From positions 1 through 34,481 of IMG/VR virus record IMGVR_UViG_3300044796_000144: 34,481 bases of DNA. One strand, 5' to 3'. Positions 22,441 through 30,259 of this stretch are shown here, one piece after another. The notes under the pieces are model-generated. The model was not told the DNA's origin and ran no database searches. It worked only from the letters and a program-made list of their open reading frames with translations. Each line of letters opens with the position of its first letter. The first letter of the stretch is position 1. This DNA is from a virus. The position numbers and the translations under genes were made by a program.

Positions 22441-23160
22441 ATGGCTCTCTCTCTTCTTTTCCGCAAGCCCGCACCATCCCCCACGAACGCAGCGATCATC
22501 GAACTGATCTACGCTGGCAACGACATGGCCGCGCACCTGGTCATGAAAGACGGCCGCGACTTCTCCTGCGTCTGCGGCATGATCGTCGGCCCAGTCGAAA
22601 ACCCTTCGCACCATCGCAACTTCTGCCCGGTCGCACGATTCTACGCTGCGGTTGAGGCCGTGCGTGCAGCGCAGCTCCCCTTATATTCCGCTGAGGTTGA
22701 CCGCGATTGCGAAGCCCTGCGGAACGGTACAGCACGTTACTCCACGTTGCGCGAAGATGTTATTGCGCTAGGCGTTCTGGCTGTTATTTGCGCCGCGCTC
22801 ATCAGCGCCGTGGTGCACTTCGCCCCGATCATCGATGCGTGGACCATCCCCGCGTGGTTCAAGGGTTTATCTATCGGCGTGATGGTCGCCTTGATTGTCG
22901 CCAGCAGGATCATTCGCCATAAGAAATGGAATGTGGGCGATAACACAGCGCAGGCCAACGCGCAACTCATCGCCGCCGCACCTACAATGTACGAAGCTCT
23001 TCAAGCCGCTGAAGTTATGATGAGGGCGCTCCTGGTTTCGACTCCATGCACGGTGAGCACCAACGACATGGGAAAGTTCCGCAACGTCAACAGCTTTGGT
23101 GTTTTGAAAGAAGTTCAGGAGGCTCTCGCCGAGGCCACCGGAAAGCAGACGCAATCATGA
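22441..23160 (+). CDS. Membrane protein with zinc knuckle and phage C-terminal domain
   Basis: This 239-residue protein follows GAGGCGCACT. The N-terminal region holds CVCG (Cys43, Cys45) with His57, His58 and Cys62, a likely zinc site. Two membrane helices lie at about 106-126 (REDVIALGVLAVICAALIS) and 140-157 (FKGLSIGVMVALIVASRI). The end (NAQLIAAAPTMYEALQAAEV onward) is a pattern I know from many small phage proteins of unknown role. The protein looks like a fusion of three parts. Perhaps it acts at the host inner membrane. Confidence 0.72.
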   Translation: MALSLLFRKPAPSPTNAAIIELIYAGNDMAAHLVMKDGRDFSCVCGMIVGPVENPSHHRNFCPVARFYAAVEAVRAAQLPLYSAEVDRDCEALRNGTARYSTLREDVIALGVLAVICAALISAVVHFAPIIDAWTIPAWFKGLSIGVMVALIVASRIIRHKKWNVGDNTAQANAQLIAAAPTMYEALQAAEVMMRALLVSTPCTVSTNDMGKFRNVNSFGVLKEVQEALAEATGKQTQS

Positions 23161-23486
23161 GATTCGACTTTCAGTGTTTCGCTCTCTGTGAGATCACGGT
23201 CGAGGATGACTCAGACCTGGACCTGCACGAGGTAGATGCCAAGCTGCTCAGCTTCCATGCCAGCGTGCTCGACGCGATGAAAGAGCAGACACACCGCACT
23301 GAGCTACTGCGCGCTGCGCACAAGCTGAGTTACAGCGGGCCGAAATGGCCCTGGCGTGCGCCGGAGTTCAAGGAGCCTTTATTTCAGATTGTGCCCATCC
23401 AAGACATGAGCTTCAGGTGGCTCTCGGACGCTGAGGAGATGATCCAAGCCGCCGCCGTACTTCAGCAGAAAGGATGTGGCGTATGA
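23157..23486 (+). CDS. Early protein of unknown function
   Basis: This 109-residue protein starts at the ATG that overlaps the previous stop (ATGA). It begins with strands (MRFDFQCFALCEITVEDDSD), then a helical region (ELLRAAHKLSY) and aromatic PKWPWRAPEFKEPLFQI. It is mixed alpha/beta; no family recognised. Its end again overlaps the next ATG. Confidence 0.7.
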   Translation: MRFDFQCFALCEITVEDDSDLDLHEVDAKLLSFHASVLDAMKEQTHRTELLRAAHKLSYSGPKWPWRAPEFKEPLFQIVPIQDMSFRWLSDAEEMIQAAAVLQQKGCGV

Positions 23487-23704
23487 GCACGGTTAAATTC
23501 CATTCAATCTGCGATGTATGCGGAAAAGAATCTGTTGAATACACCGCATATGCGTGGTGCAAGGGTTGCGGAAAAGATATTTGCCCTGACCATGTGGACC
23601 CAGAAAGTTACGATCCGGAAACCTGCGTAGCTTTCTGCAAGGAGTGTGCGCAAGATCCAGAGAACACGCATCCCTCGCCGTTCCCGACTGGAGTAGAGGC
23701 ATGA
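23483..23704 (+). CDS. Small multi-zinc protein
   Basis: This 73-residue protein is read from the ATG at 23483, which overlaps the previous stop; an ATG nine bases earlier is less likely. It has eight cysteines in CxxC-type groups: CDVCGK (10, 13), CKGCGKDIC (26, 29, 33) and CVAFCKEC (48, 52, 55), with a His at 36. This suggests two crossed zinc sites, as in small treble-clef/B-box-like proteins. The role is unknown; it could bind nucleic acid or a host protein. Confidence 0.72.
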   Translation: MSTVKFHSICDVCGKESVEYTAYAWCKGCGKDICPDHVDPESYDPETCVAFCKECAQDPENTHPSPFPTGVEA

Positions 23705-23952
23705 GCCAATACACTTCACCGCATGACGAGCCCTGGTTCAGCGACCCCGATCAGCCCTGGGGCGGTTCGCACAAGCGCATTGAGCGCGACCCGGACGAAG
23801 AGCGCGACCGGCGCATAGATGATGCGCTGACTGAGACGCCAAGCACACCCGAGCAGATCGCAGCACGGCGCGCATTCGTTGAGCGCCACTTTGCAAACTT
23901 TCCGGACTTACAGCAGCGCCTGGCTATGCTGGGCGGCGAGGCGAGACAATGA
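23701..23952 (+). CDS. Small charged early protein
   Basis: This 83-residue protein starts at the ATG overlapping the previous stop and ends overlapping the next. An N-terminal Trp/Pro-rich disordered region (PHDEPWFSDPDQPWGG) is followed by an acidic/basic helix (EERDRRIDDALTE) and a second helix (AARRAFVERHFANFPDLQQR). No family recognised. Confidence 0.65.
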   Translation: MSQYTSPHDEPWFSDPDQPWGGSHKRIERDPDEERDRRIDDALTETPSTPEQIAARRAFVERHFANFPDLQQRLAMLGGEARQ

Positions 23953-24545
23953 AAATCGAAGAAATCTATGCAATACCGGTGGATGGCGATGGATGGAGAT
24001 TGCTACCCAGCGGAAATAAACTGATGATTGGCTCCAACGTGCAAGCGCCGGACGGCATCAATTTATCCAGCATCGGCGCGAGGGCCAGCATCGGCGCGGG
24101 GGCCAGCATCGGCGCGAGGGCCAGCATCGGCACGGGGGCCAGCATCGGCGCGAGGGCCAGCATCGGCGCGGGGGCCCACATCGGCGCGTGGGCCCACATC
24201 GGCACGGGGGCCAACATCGGCGCGAGGGCCAGCATCGGCACGGGGGCCAACATCGGCGCGAGGGCCAGCATCGGCACGGGGGCCAGCATCGGCGCGAGGG
24301 CCAGCATCGGCACGGGGGCCATATTTGAAAAATCCCCATTGGCTGTGCAAGGGACGAGGCACATCGCTATCCAGCACTCACCTGGAAAGATCGCAGTCGG
24401 CTGCCAGGTGCATACCTACGCAGAATGGAAGCGCCACCATAAATTGATTGGCGAGGCTAACAACTACACGCCTGAAGAGATCGAGGAGTATGGGCGCATC
24501 CTTGATTTCCTGATTGCCAATAGCGCACCAGCGGAGGCGAAATGA
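23949..24545 (+). CDS. Hexapeptide-repeat (left-handed beta-helix-like) protein
   Basis: This 198-residue protein is built around fourteen six-residue repeats (residues 41-124) of the form S/H/N-I-G-A/T-x-A. A hydrophobic residue plus Gly every six positions is the rule for the left-handed parallel beta helix. Fourteen units would make close to five coils of a triangular prism. Positions alternate Ala-Arg with Ala/Thr-Gly, so one face may carry a regular ladder of Arg. A capping region follows (EKSPLAVQGTRHIAIQHSP), then a helix (TPEEIEEYGRILDFLI). Classic hexapeptide enzymes are acyltransferases, but no catalytic domain is visible here. It is embedded in the early operon by ATGA overlaps on both sides. 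Confidence 0.8.
   Translation: MKIEEIYAIPVDGDGWRLLPSGNKLMIGSNVQAPDGINLSSIGARASIGAGASIGARASIGTGASIGARASIGAGAHIGAWAHIGTGANIGARASIGTGANIGARASIGTGASIGARASIGTGAIFEKSPLAVQGTRHIAIQHSPGKIAVGCQVHTYAEWKRHHKLIGEANNYTPEEIEEYGRILDFLIANSAPAEAK
24069..24320 (+). repeat. 18-bp tandem repeat, 14 units, coding for the beta-helix
   Basis: Fourteen units of AGCATCGGCGCGAGGGCC and close variants (GCGCGGGGGCC, GCACGGGGGCC, and units beginning CACATC or AACATC). Each encodes six residues, so gain or loss of units keeps the frame. Spacing is constant with no unique spacers, so it is not a CRISPR array. Confidence 0.9.
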
Positions 24546-25306
24546 CCGATAGCGCAATCACCAAACAGCAGTCAGCGCCACTCGCGGGAGTCACCAGCCC
24601 GATGGGCCTCTTGCAGCTCGCAATTGAGCGCGAGGGTAGTATCGACGTAATCGAGCGCCTGGCAAAGCTCCAGATGGAGATGATGGACCGCGAGGCGCGG
24701 CTGGCCTATATCAACGCATTCGAGGATTTCAAGCGTAGCGCCCCAACCCTCATCAAGGACTCGGAGATCGTCATCAAGGGTCAGGTGATGGGCAAGTTCG
24801 CAAAGCTGGACCAGATTTGCGACAAGCTCATCCCGGCGCTGTTGGCCGTGGGCATCACACATCGATGGAAGACCACCGAGGGCGAGAATGGCCGGATCGT
24901 TTGCACCTGCTATCTGCGGCACCGGCTGGGCCACGAGGAGCAGGGTGCGACGTTCGGCGCAGCCCCTGAAACGTCCGGGTTCAAAAATAACGTGCAGGCG
25001 GTCGGCTCAACCGGCTCCTACCTTGAGCGCTACACGCTGGTAGCCTCCTGCGGACTGGCGATTAAAGGGATGGACAACGTGGATAATCCGCCCAGCGACG
25101 GCAAGCAGCCGGGCGTGCTCGATGAGCGCGACCACCTCACGCACCTGGACAACATCCGCAACGCCAATGACGCCGAGGAGCTGCGCAAGATGTACATGAC
25201 CGCGCAGAAGGCCGCGGACGCGACCGGCGATACCAAGAGCACGATCACCTTTGCGGACGCGAAGAACAAGCGCTACCGCGAACTGCAATCTGAAGGGAGA
25301 GTCTAG
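24542..25306 (+). CDS. erf: ERF-family single-strand annealing recombinase
   Basis: This 254-residue protein has the ERF signature. The early part has MEMMDREARLAYINAFEDF. GKFAKLDQICDKLIPALLAVGI (residues 84-105) corresponds to the family's K-Y-A-x-L-D block. AVGSTGSYLERYTLVASCGL (159-178) is the Gly/Tyr-rich family core. ERF proteins form rings that anneal complementary single strands during phage replication and recombination. It works with the YqaJ-type exonuclease encoded 1.5 kb downstream and with the RusA-like resolvase. The C-terminal part is charged and helical. Confidence 0.9.
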   Translation: MTDSAITKQQSAPLAGVTSPMGLLQLAIEREGSIDVIERLAKLQMEMMDREARLAYINAFEDFKRSAPTLIKDSEIVIKGQVMGKFAKLDQICDKLIPALLAVGITHRWKTTEGENGRIVCTCYLRHRLGHEEQGATFGAAPETSGFKNNVQAVGSTGSYLERYTLVASCGLAIKGMDNVDNPPSDGKQPGVLDERDHLTHLDNIRNANDAEELRKMYMTAQKAADATGDTKSTITFADAKNKRYRELQSEGRV

Positions 25307-26637
25307 TGAGACTGAATACCGAAGCACACGCAGCACAGCCCACAATCGAATTTACAGCGCCAGAGGAATCCACCATCACTTCGCTGGCAGTAATCGAAAC
25401 CACATCCGCAGCGCTGGTCTACGCTCCTGGCGCCCTCACCGCGCTAGTGGACAAGCTCAAGCAGGAAGTTCGCGGCCAGCTTGCAACGCTTGACGTATCC
25501 ATCCCGTCGCAGCGTGCCCGCATTATCTCGCTGTCTGCCCGTGTGGCCAGCGCCAAGGTTAAGCTCGATAAGCTAGGCGATTCTCTTATAGAGGAACATC
25601 GCGCTGTGGTCACCGCGGTAAACGCCGACCGCAAGGCCATGCGCGATGACCTGGACGCGTTCAAGGTCGAGGTGCGCAAGCCGGTGACGGACCTGGAAAA
25701 CGCGGAGACTGCACGCAAAGCTGCGCACGAAGCAGCGCTGGCAGCGATACCGGAAGCGGAAGGATACGGGGCGAGTGAGTCGGTCACGGAGCTGGAACAG
25801 CGATTTACATTTCTCATGAACTACCCGGCAAGGGACTGGCAGGAATTCAGCACGCGCGCCCGCAACGTGTTGATGGAGGAAATTCACCGCACAGACGTTC
25901 TTTTGGTTCGCGCAAAAAAGAGGGAAGCAGACGCGCTCGAACTGATTCTTCTCCGCGCCGAAGCCGCCGAACGCGCCATCAAGGAACGCGAGGAAGCCGC
26001 TGCCAAAGCAGCCCAGGAGGCCGCAGAGCGCCGCGCAGAGGAGCAGGCCCGCATCGCCCGCGAAGCCGCCGAGCGTGAGCGCCGGCGCATTGAGAATGAG
26101 CGCATCGAGGCTGAGGCGCGGGCGAAGCAGGCCGAAGCGGAGAGGATCGCCGCAGAGCAGAAAGCAGAACGTGACCTCAAGGAAGCTGCCCACCGCGCCG
26201 TATTGGCCGCGCAAGAGGCTGCGGACTCCGAGCGCAGAGCTATCGCCAAGGAGCGCCAGCGTCTCGCAGACCAGCAGGCAGAGGCCGCGCGAGCAGCAGC
26301 AGCAGCAGAGGTCCGGCGCATCCGTGACGCCGAACACGCGGAAGCTGCCCGCAAGGACGCGGAGAAGCTGGCCGAACAAGATCGCCTTCAGGCGGCAGCC
26401 AAAGCCAAACGCGACCAGGAGGCGGCGGTTGAGGCTGAGCGCCAGCGCGTGGCAGCGCAGAAGAAGGCAGATATGGACGAGGCCGAGAAGCGCGCAAAGA
26501 ATCGTGCACACCGGCTCAAGATCGACAATGAAGCCCTGGGCGCGATTGTTGCGCTCGACATCCCAATGGATCGCGCTCAAGACCTGCTCATTGCCATCGC
26601 AAAGGGCGCTGTGCCACACGTAACCATCGAATACTGA
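25306..26637 (+). CDS. Long helical protein, possible recombination accessory (GTG start)
   Basis: This 443-residue protein starts at a GTG that shares a base with the ERF stop (TAGTG), after GAAGGGAGA. Residues 40-200 look like the helical domain of proteins often found beside phage ERF/RecT genes (AVNADRKAMRDDLDAFKVEV, RFTFLMNYPARDW). Residues about 205-415 are an unbroken run of Glu/Ala/Arg/Lys/Gln, a single alpha-helix or coiled coil some 30 nm long. The last 30 residues form a small cap (DNEALGAIVALDIPMDRAQD). It is not homologous in motif to known enzymes; a scaffold or length-spacer role in a recombination complex is my inference. Confidence 0.78.
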   Translation: MRLNTEAHAAQPTIEFTAPEESTITSLAVIETTSAALVYAPGALTALVDKLKQEVRGQLATLDVSIPSQRARIISLSARVASAKVKLDKLGDSLIEEHRAVVTAVNADRKAMRDDLDAFKVEVRKPVTDLENAETARKAAHEAALAAIPEAEGYGASESVTELEQRFTFLMNYPARDWQEFSTRARNVLMEEIHRTDVLLVRAKKREADALELILLRAEAAERAIKEREEAAAKAAQEAAERRAEEQARIAREAAERERRRIENERIEAEARAKQAEAERIAAEQKAERDLKEAAHRAVLAAQEAADSERRAIAKERQRLADQQAEAARAAAAAEVRRIRDAEHAEAARKDAEKLAEQDRLQAAAKAKRDQEAAVEAERQRVAAQKKADMDEAEKRAKNRAHRLKIDNEALGAIVALDIPMDRAQDLLIAIAKGAVPHVTIEY

Positions 26638-26645
26638 GAGGCATA

Positions 26646-26861
26646 ATGGACGAACATGCTGTAGTTGAATGGCTCAAAGAGCGCCGCGCGAATTGCTTGC
26701 GGATTGCCGCTAGTAAGACTAGACAAGATCGAGCCGGATGGGAAGACGACGCGCGGTACTTCGAGGCTGCGATCATGATGATTTCTCGGGCGTTCCGTGT
26801 GCGTGACGTGGGAATCACTGCGCAAGATATTCACGAAACAGCGCCGGAAAGGTTGAACTAG
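26646..26861 (+). CDS. Small helical early protein
   Basis: This 71-residue protein has GAGAGGCATA before its ATG. It is a helical hairpin (HAVVEWLKERRANCLRIAAS, WEDDARYFEAAIMMISRAF) with a short tail. The next gene's ATG follows its stop immediately. Similar small helical proteins are common near phage exonuclease genes, but I do not recognise a family. Confidence 0.65.
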   Translation: MDEHAVVEWLKERRANCLRIAASKTRQDRAGWEDDARYFEAAIMMISRAFRVRDVGITAQDIHETAPERLN

Positions 26862-27680
26862 ATGCAGATTCTACGATTCGCGCAGCACGGCACGGACGGC
26901 AACGTGTCCGATGACTTCTTCCAAGCGCACCTGGGGCGCGCCACGGCCTCCAGCTCCTCATCTATTCTCGACTTCACGCTGAAAGGCGTGGAGGGCTCCA
27001 AGCGCAAGCTCTACCGGCTGGAGAAGGTCGCGGAGATCCTTAGCGGCATCGCGGCACAGGACCATTTTGTTTCAGCGCCCATGAAGGCTGGCACGTCCTC
27101 TGAGCCCGCGGCCCGCACGGCCTACGAACTCGAAGAGGGCGTGATGGTCGAAGAGGTCGGCATGGTGGTGGGCGACAATGAGCGCTGCGGCTGGAGCCCA
27201 GACGGCCTGGTGAACGATGCCACTGGCAATCTGGTCGGCGCAATCGAGTCGAAGTGCCCGCGCACGACCACGCACCTGCAAACCCTAGACAGCGGAGCGA
27301 TCCCGGAAGGCAACCTGCCGCAACTTTGGTTCGCGTTCATGTGCTGCCCTCCGCTGCAATGGATTGACTTCATTTCGCGCGACGGGGGCATGAGCAACGA
27401 TCCCGCGATGTTCGGCCCGATCCTGCCGCGGCGCTACGTGCAGTTCACCATCCGACTGCACCGCACGGAGTGCGAAGCGCAAATTCAGAAGATGCGCGAG
27501 GCGACAGATAGGTTCCTCGCAGACGTAGACGCGACCATTGAGCGCCTGAAACAGCGCGCGCCGGAGGTTGCCGAGCCGGAGCGCGTTGCGGAGGATTTCG
27601 GCGATATGGGAATATCGGACGCTGACATTGAGTGGGCGAAAGGTGGGTTTGAAGATGCAGCAGACAGCGCAGCAAGCTGA
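26862..27680 (+). CDS. YqaJ / lambda-exonuclease-family recombination nuclease
   Basis: This 272-residue enzyme has the PD-(D/E)xK core in order. Glu81 is in GTSSEPAARTAYE (78-89), Asp114 in CGWSPDGLV (109-117) and Glu129-x-Lys131 in AIESKCPR (127-134). Gln154 follows in the NLPQLWFAFM helix. It would chew one strand of duplex DNA to give single strands for the ERF annealing protein. The C-terminal tail is acidic. The next gene (cold-shock) starts 26 bases before this one ends. Confidence 0.9.
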   Translation: MQILRFAQHGTDGNVSDDFFQAHLGRATASSSSSILDFTLKGVEGSKRKLYRLEKVAEILSGIAAQDHFVSAPMKAGTSSEPAARTAYELEEGVMVEEVGMVVGDNERCGWSPDGLVNDATGNLVGAIESKCPRTTTHLQTLDSGAIPEGNLPQLWFAFMCCPPLQWIDFISRDGGMSNDPAMFGPILPRRYVQFTIRLHRTECEAQIQKMREATDRFLADVDATIERLKQRAPEVAEPERVAEDFGDMGISDADIEWAKGGFEDAADSAAS

Positions 27681-27894
27681 AACTTTCACGGGCGTCGTAG
27701 AGAATACGCTGCCGCAACGCGACATAGGCTGGGTGCGCACAGATGCGGGCGAGACGCTCTTCTTTCACCGCAACTATGTGCGCAATCACAAACTGCCCGA
27801 GATCGGCCAGCGGGTCAAGGGTAGCATCGGGCGCGTGGAGAACGAGGACAAGCAAGCAAGAGCTTTCAATGTGGAGGTGGTAAATGGGAACTAA
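27655..27894 (+). CDS. Cold-shock-domain (OB-fold) protein
   Basis: This 79-residue protein is read from the ATG at 27655 after AAAGGTGGGTTTGAAG. FTGVVENTLPQRDIGWVRTD followed by TLFFH matches the strand order and nucleic-acid-binding face of cold-shock domains: the G-F/W-V segment, then the F-F-H motif. RVKGSIGRVENEDKQARAFN gives the last strands. Cold-shock proteins melt RNA or bind single-stranded DNA. It sits between the exonuclease and DUF5131 genes and overlaps both. Confidence 0.82.
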   Translation: MQQTAQQAETFTGVVENTLPQRDIGWVRTDAGETLFFHRNYVRNHKLPEIGQRVKGSIGRVENEDKQARAFNVEVVNGN

Positions 27895-28846
27895 AACCGG
27901 AATCGAATGGACCGATCACACGTTCAATCCGTGGATCGGCTGCACCAAAGTAAGCGCGGGCTGTGCAAACTGCTACGCGAAAACGCGCGACGACCGGCAC
28001 ATGCTCGGACCTGTGAGCCATTGGGGACCAGGCGCGCCGCGGCACATCACCAGCGCAGCGAACTGGCGCGAACCAATCAGGTGGGCGAAGGCGGCGCGGG
28101 CGGCGGGAAGGCGCGATAAGGTATTCTGCGCAAGTCAGGCCGACATATTTGAACTCGAAGCGCCGGTGGCCGCGCGGCAAGCCCTGTGGAGGATCATTGG
28201 CGATACCTGCGATGCGCTCGACTGGCAGCTTTTGACCAAGCGGCCGCATAACATCCTTCCGGTCATGTGCGATGACAACCTGAACCTCGGCTTCTTTGAG
28301 CTGACGCGCTGCTGGCTGGGCGTGAGCGTGGAGAACCAAGAGGCCGCCGACAAGCGCATTCCTGAGTTGCTGGCCATCGACGCGGCGGTGCGGTTTATCT
28401 CGGCGGAGCCATTGCTGGGCGCGCTGGAAATCCATCTTCCGCGCCAGAGCGATTATCCGCTTAAGATGCGGCCAGTTAATCCAGGAATCGACTGGGTGAT
28501 CTGCGGGGGCGAGAGCGGGCCCGGCGCGCGGCCCATGCACTCCGATTGGGCGCGTAGTCTGCGCGATCAATGCGCGAGCGCTGGAGTGCCGTTTTTCTTT
28601 AAGCAGTGGGGCGAGTTTGTTCCATTCGGCCACGAACAAGGCGGCCCTGTCTCGGTATCCCATGATGGCGAGGGGCATTATAGCGCGGCTTGGCAACGCG
28701 ACTTCGAGTCGCGTCCCACTAAAGTAGTGAAATGTGGCCACGCTGACAATGCCAATGCGGGAATCGCCGTCCGCATAGGCAAGAAAGCCGCTGGCTGTAT
28801 GCTCGACGGCCGCGAGTGGAAACAGTTCCCGGCGGTGTGCGCATGA
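27884..28846 (+). CDS. Gp37/Gp68 (DUF5131) family protein
   Basis: This 320-residue protein opens with GIEWTDHTFNPWIGCTKVSA, then GCANCYA. These carry the family's three cysteines (20, 27, 30; CX6CX2C), which resemble an iron-sulphur or radical-SAM-like cluster site. Downstream motifs DWQLLTKRPHNILP (212-225 region of the DNA frame), WLGVSVENQEAADKRIP, RFISAEPLLG and VICGGESGPGARPM are family hallmarks. The family is widespread in phages and bacteria; its biochemical role is not settled to my knowledge. It lies beside two methyltransferases and recombination genes, which suggests a DNA-linked job. Confidence 0.88.
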   Translation: MGTKTGIEWTDHTFNPWIGCTKVSAGCANCYAKTRDDRHMLGPVSHWGPGAPRHITSAANWREPIRWAKAARAAGRRDKVFCASQADIFELEAPVAARQALWRIIGDTCDALDWQLLTKRPHNILPVMCDDNLNLGFFELTRCWLGVSVENQEAADKRIPELLAIDAAVRFISAEPLLGALEIHLPRQSDYPLKMRPVNPGIDWVICGGESGPGARPMHSDWARSLRDQCASAGVPFFFKQWGEFVPFGHEQGGPVSVSHDGEGHYSAAWQRDFESRPTKVVKCGHADNANAGIAVRIGKKAAGCMLDGREWKQFPAVCA

Positions 28847-29157
28847 CGCACGAGCAGATGGAGCAGGACTTTCACTTTCTGCGCGGCCAGGTGCAGCGCC
28901 TAAGCCGCCTCATTGACGCGCTGGAATCTTCACCGCTGCTGGTTCAAGCGATGACTGACCCGGAGCCAGAGCCAGATATTCCCTGCGAGCGCAACGCTCC
29001 CACTCGAGATATTCGCACTATCGCGGAGCTTGAGAAAGAGGCTATCTTAAACGCGCGCGATACGTTCGGCATACATTCGCGGGCGGCCAGCGCTGCGCTC
29101 GGCATCGCAAGAAACACCTATTACCGCAGACTGAAGGAATACGGGGTGCGCGAATGA
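28843..29157 (+). CDS. Fis-type helix-turn-helix protein
   Basis: This 104-residue protein's ATG overlaps the DUF5131 stop (ATGA). An N-terminal helix (EQDFHFLRGQVQRLSRLIDAL) probably dimerises. The C-terminal 60-102 (IAELEKEAILNARDTFGIHS, AASAALGIARNTYYRRLKEY) is a Fis/NtrC-C-terminal-type HTH with the A-A-x-x-L-G-I-x-x-x-T-x-x-R-x-L-K-x-Y pattern. It may be the transcription activator that switches on the late promoter, which has a palindrome and no -35, or a DNA-bending helper. No AAA+ domain is present. Confidence 0.82.
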   Translation: MTHEQMEQDFHFLRGQVQRLSRLIDALESSPLLVQAMTDPEPEPDIPCERNAPTRDIRTIAELEKEAILNARDTFGIHSRAASAALGIARNTYYRRLKEYGVRE

Positions 29158-29600
29158 GCGATCAAGAAAGATGGATGACGCCTCCTGAAATATTCGATCC
29201 GCTAATGCGAGAATTTGACTTCGATCTAGATGCGGCGGCGGATTCCCAAACGAAGCGCCTCCCCTGCCACCTTACAGACGCTCTCCGAATCGAGAATTGG
29301 CCAGGGGTTTGCATCTGGCTCAACCCGCCTTACGGACGCAAGTTAGAGCCGTTCGTGCGCAGAGCGGCGCAGGAGGCCGCGAAGGGGAAAACAGTGGTAG
29401 CCCTTATTCCCTTCCGGTGTCGGGCTGCATGGTGGCATGAGTGCGTGATAGGGAAGGCGTTGGAAGTTCGCTGTATCCGAAAGCGGGTAAGTTTTATCCG
29501 TCCCAACGGGACGCGCGGAAAGTTCACGGGATCTTGCGACTCGTGCTTGATTGTCTGGCGCGGGCTCTACGACGGGATAACAAGGATAGTGAGCGCATGA
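29154..29600 (+). CDS. Phage DNA N6-adenine methyltransferase (Dam type)
   Basis: This 148-residue protein matches the short phage Dam family. RWMTPPEIFDPLMREFDFDL leads into DLDAAADSQ, the usual start of the fold, and the catalytic NPPYG lies at 57-61. A long helix (EPFVRRAAQEAAKGKTVVAL) and RVSFIRPNGTRGKF close the domain. It methylates adenine in phage DNA, probably against host restriction. It is the second methyltransferase in the window and belongs to a different class from the first. Both ends are ATGA overlaps. Confidence 0.9.
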   Translation: MSDQERWMTPPEIFDPLMREFDFDLDAAADSQTKRLPCHLTDALRIENWPGVCIWLNPPYGRKLEPFVRRAAQEAAKGKTVVALIPFRCRAAWWHECVIGKALEVRCIRKRVSFIRPNGTRGKFTGSCDSCLIVWRGLYDGITRIVSA

Positions 29601-30013
29601 GCGATTACATCCAGTTCGAGGTTCTTGGCCGGCCAGCGCCACAAGGGAGCATGCGAGCGTTCATCGTGGGAGGCAAAGCGCGGCTCACCTGCGACAACGC
29701 GAAGACAATGCCTTATCGGCAGGCGGTCGGCTATGCCGCACTGGCTGCGCGAGAGGGCAGCGAGATATTCGCCGGGCCACATGTCGCGGTCTCTGTGCAG
29801 TGCGACTTCTACTTCAAGCGCCCCAAGGGGCACAAGAAGGCCTGAACGCACCCACCAACCAAGCCGGACATTGACAAGCTGTGCAGGGCCACCCTGGACG
29901 CGCTGACGGGCATCCTATTCGCGGACGATGGGCAGGTCGTGGGCCTGACGGCGGTAAAGCACTACGGGCTTCCAGAGCGTGCGCTGATTTCAGTCCTGAA
30001 GGTGCACGCATGA
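29597..30013 (+). pseudogene. rusA: RusA-like Holliday junction resolvase interrupted by an in-frame UGA
   Basis: The frame from 29597 reads 82 residues (QFEVLGRPAPQGSMRAFIVG to FKRPKGHKKA) and meets TGA at 29843-29845. The same frame then continues for 55 codons: PPTKPDIDKLCRATLDALTG, then DDGQVVGLTAVKHYG. It ends in a TGA that overlaps the next ATG. With the TGA counted as codon 83, Asp91, Asp93 and Asp110/111 match the catalytic acidic residues of RusA, so the active site lies entirely behind the stop. The conserved second half and preserved coupling mean the break is recent, is bypassed by readthrough, or is a sequencing error (TGG or CGA to TGA). Confidence 0.85.
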
Positions 30014-30240
30014 CGCGCTACGTCGCAATCTGGAGCCTCAAGCGCGGCATCATTGACCCGCCGGAGCCGTTGGACGCCGCAGGGCAGCGCGAGGCTAACC
30101 TGGAAGCACAGAACGACGCGCAGGCAGCTTACCGATCTGTGCGCTACGAACGCGATCCGCCGCTGACAGAGAAGCAACGCTGGATCGAGGAACTCGGACG
30201 CAGAACGTTTCCTAACCAAACTCGCGCAAAGTGCGCATAA
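30010..30240 (+). CDS. Small early protein, function unknown
   Basis: This 76-residue protein starts at the ATG that overlaps the RusA stop (ATGA). It has an N-terminal strand (MTRYVAIWSLKRGIIDPPEP) and a charged helical rest (QREANLEAQNDAQAAYRSVR). Its start would be translated from ribosomes leaving the RusA second half, so the RusA stop codon could lower its expression. No family recognised. Confidence 0.68.
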   Translation: MTRYVAIWSLKRGIIDPPEPLDAAGQREANLEAQNDAQAAYRSVRYERDPPLTEKQRWIEELGRRTFPNQTRAKCA

Positions 30241-30259
30241 CCGAAAGAAAGGAACGAAG

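Noticed and set aside
24069-24320. Tandem repeats as a CRISPR array
   Set aside because: Units are contiguous 18-mers without unique spacers and code for a regular hexapeptide; the extra open frames on the other strand are artefacts of the repeat.
25573-26619. 348-codon minus-strand open frame opposite the long helical gene
   Set aside because: Leu/Cys/Phe-rich product is the complement of the repetitive Glu/Ala/Arg codons; no ribosome binding site.
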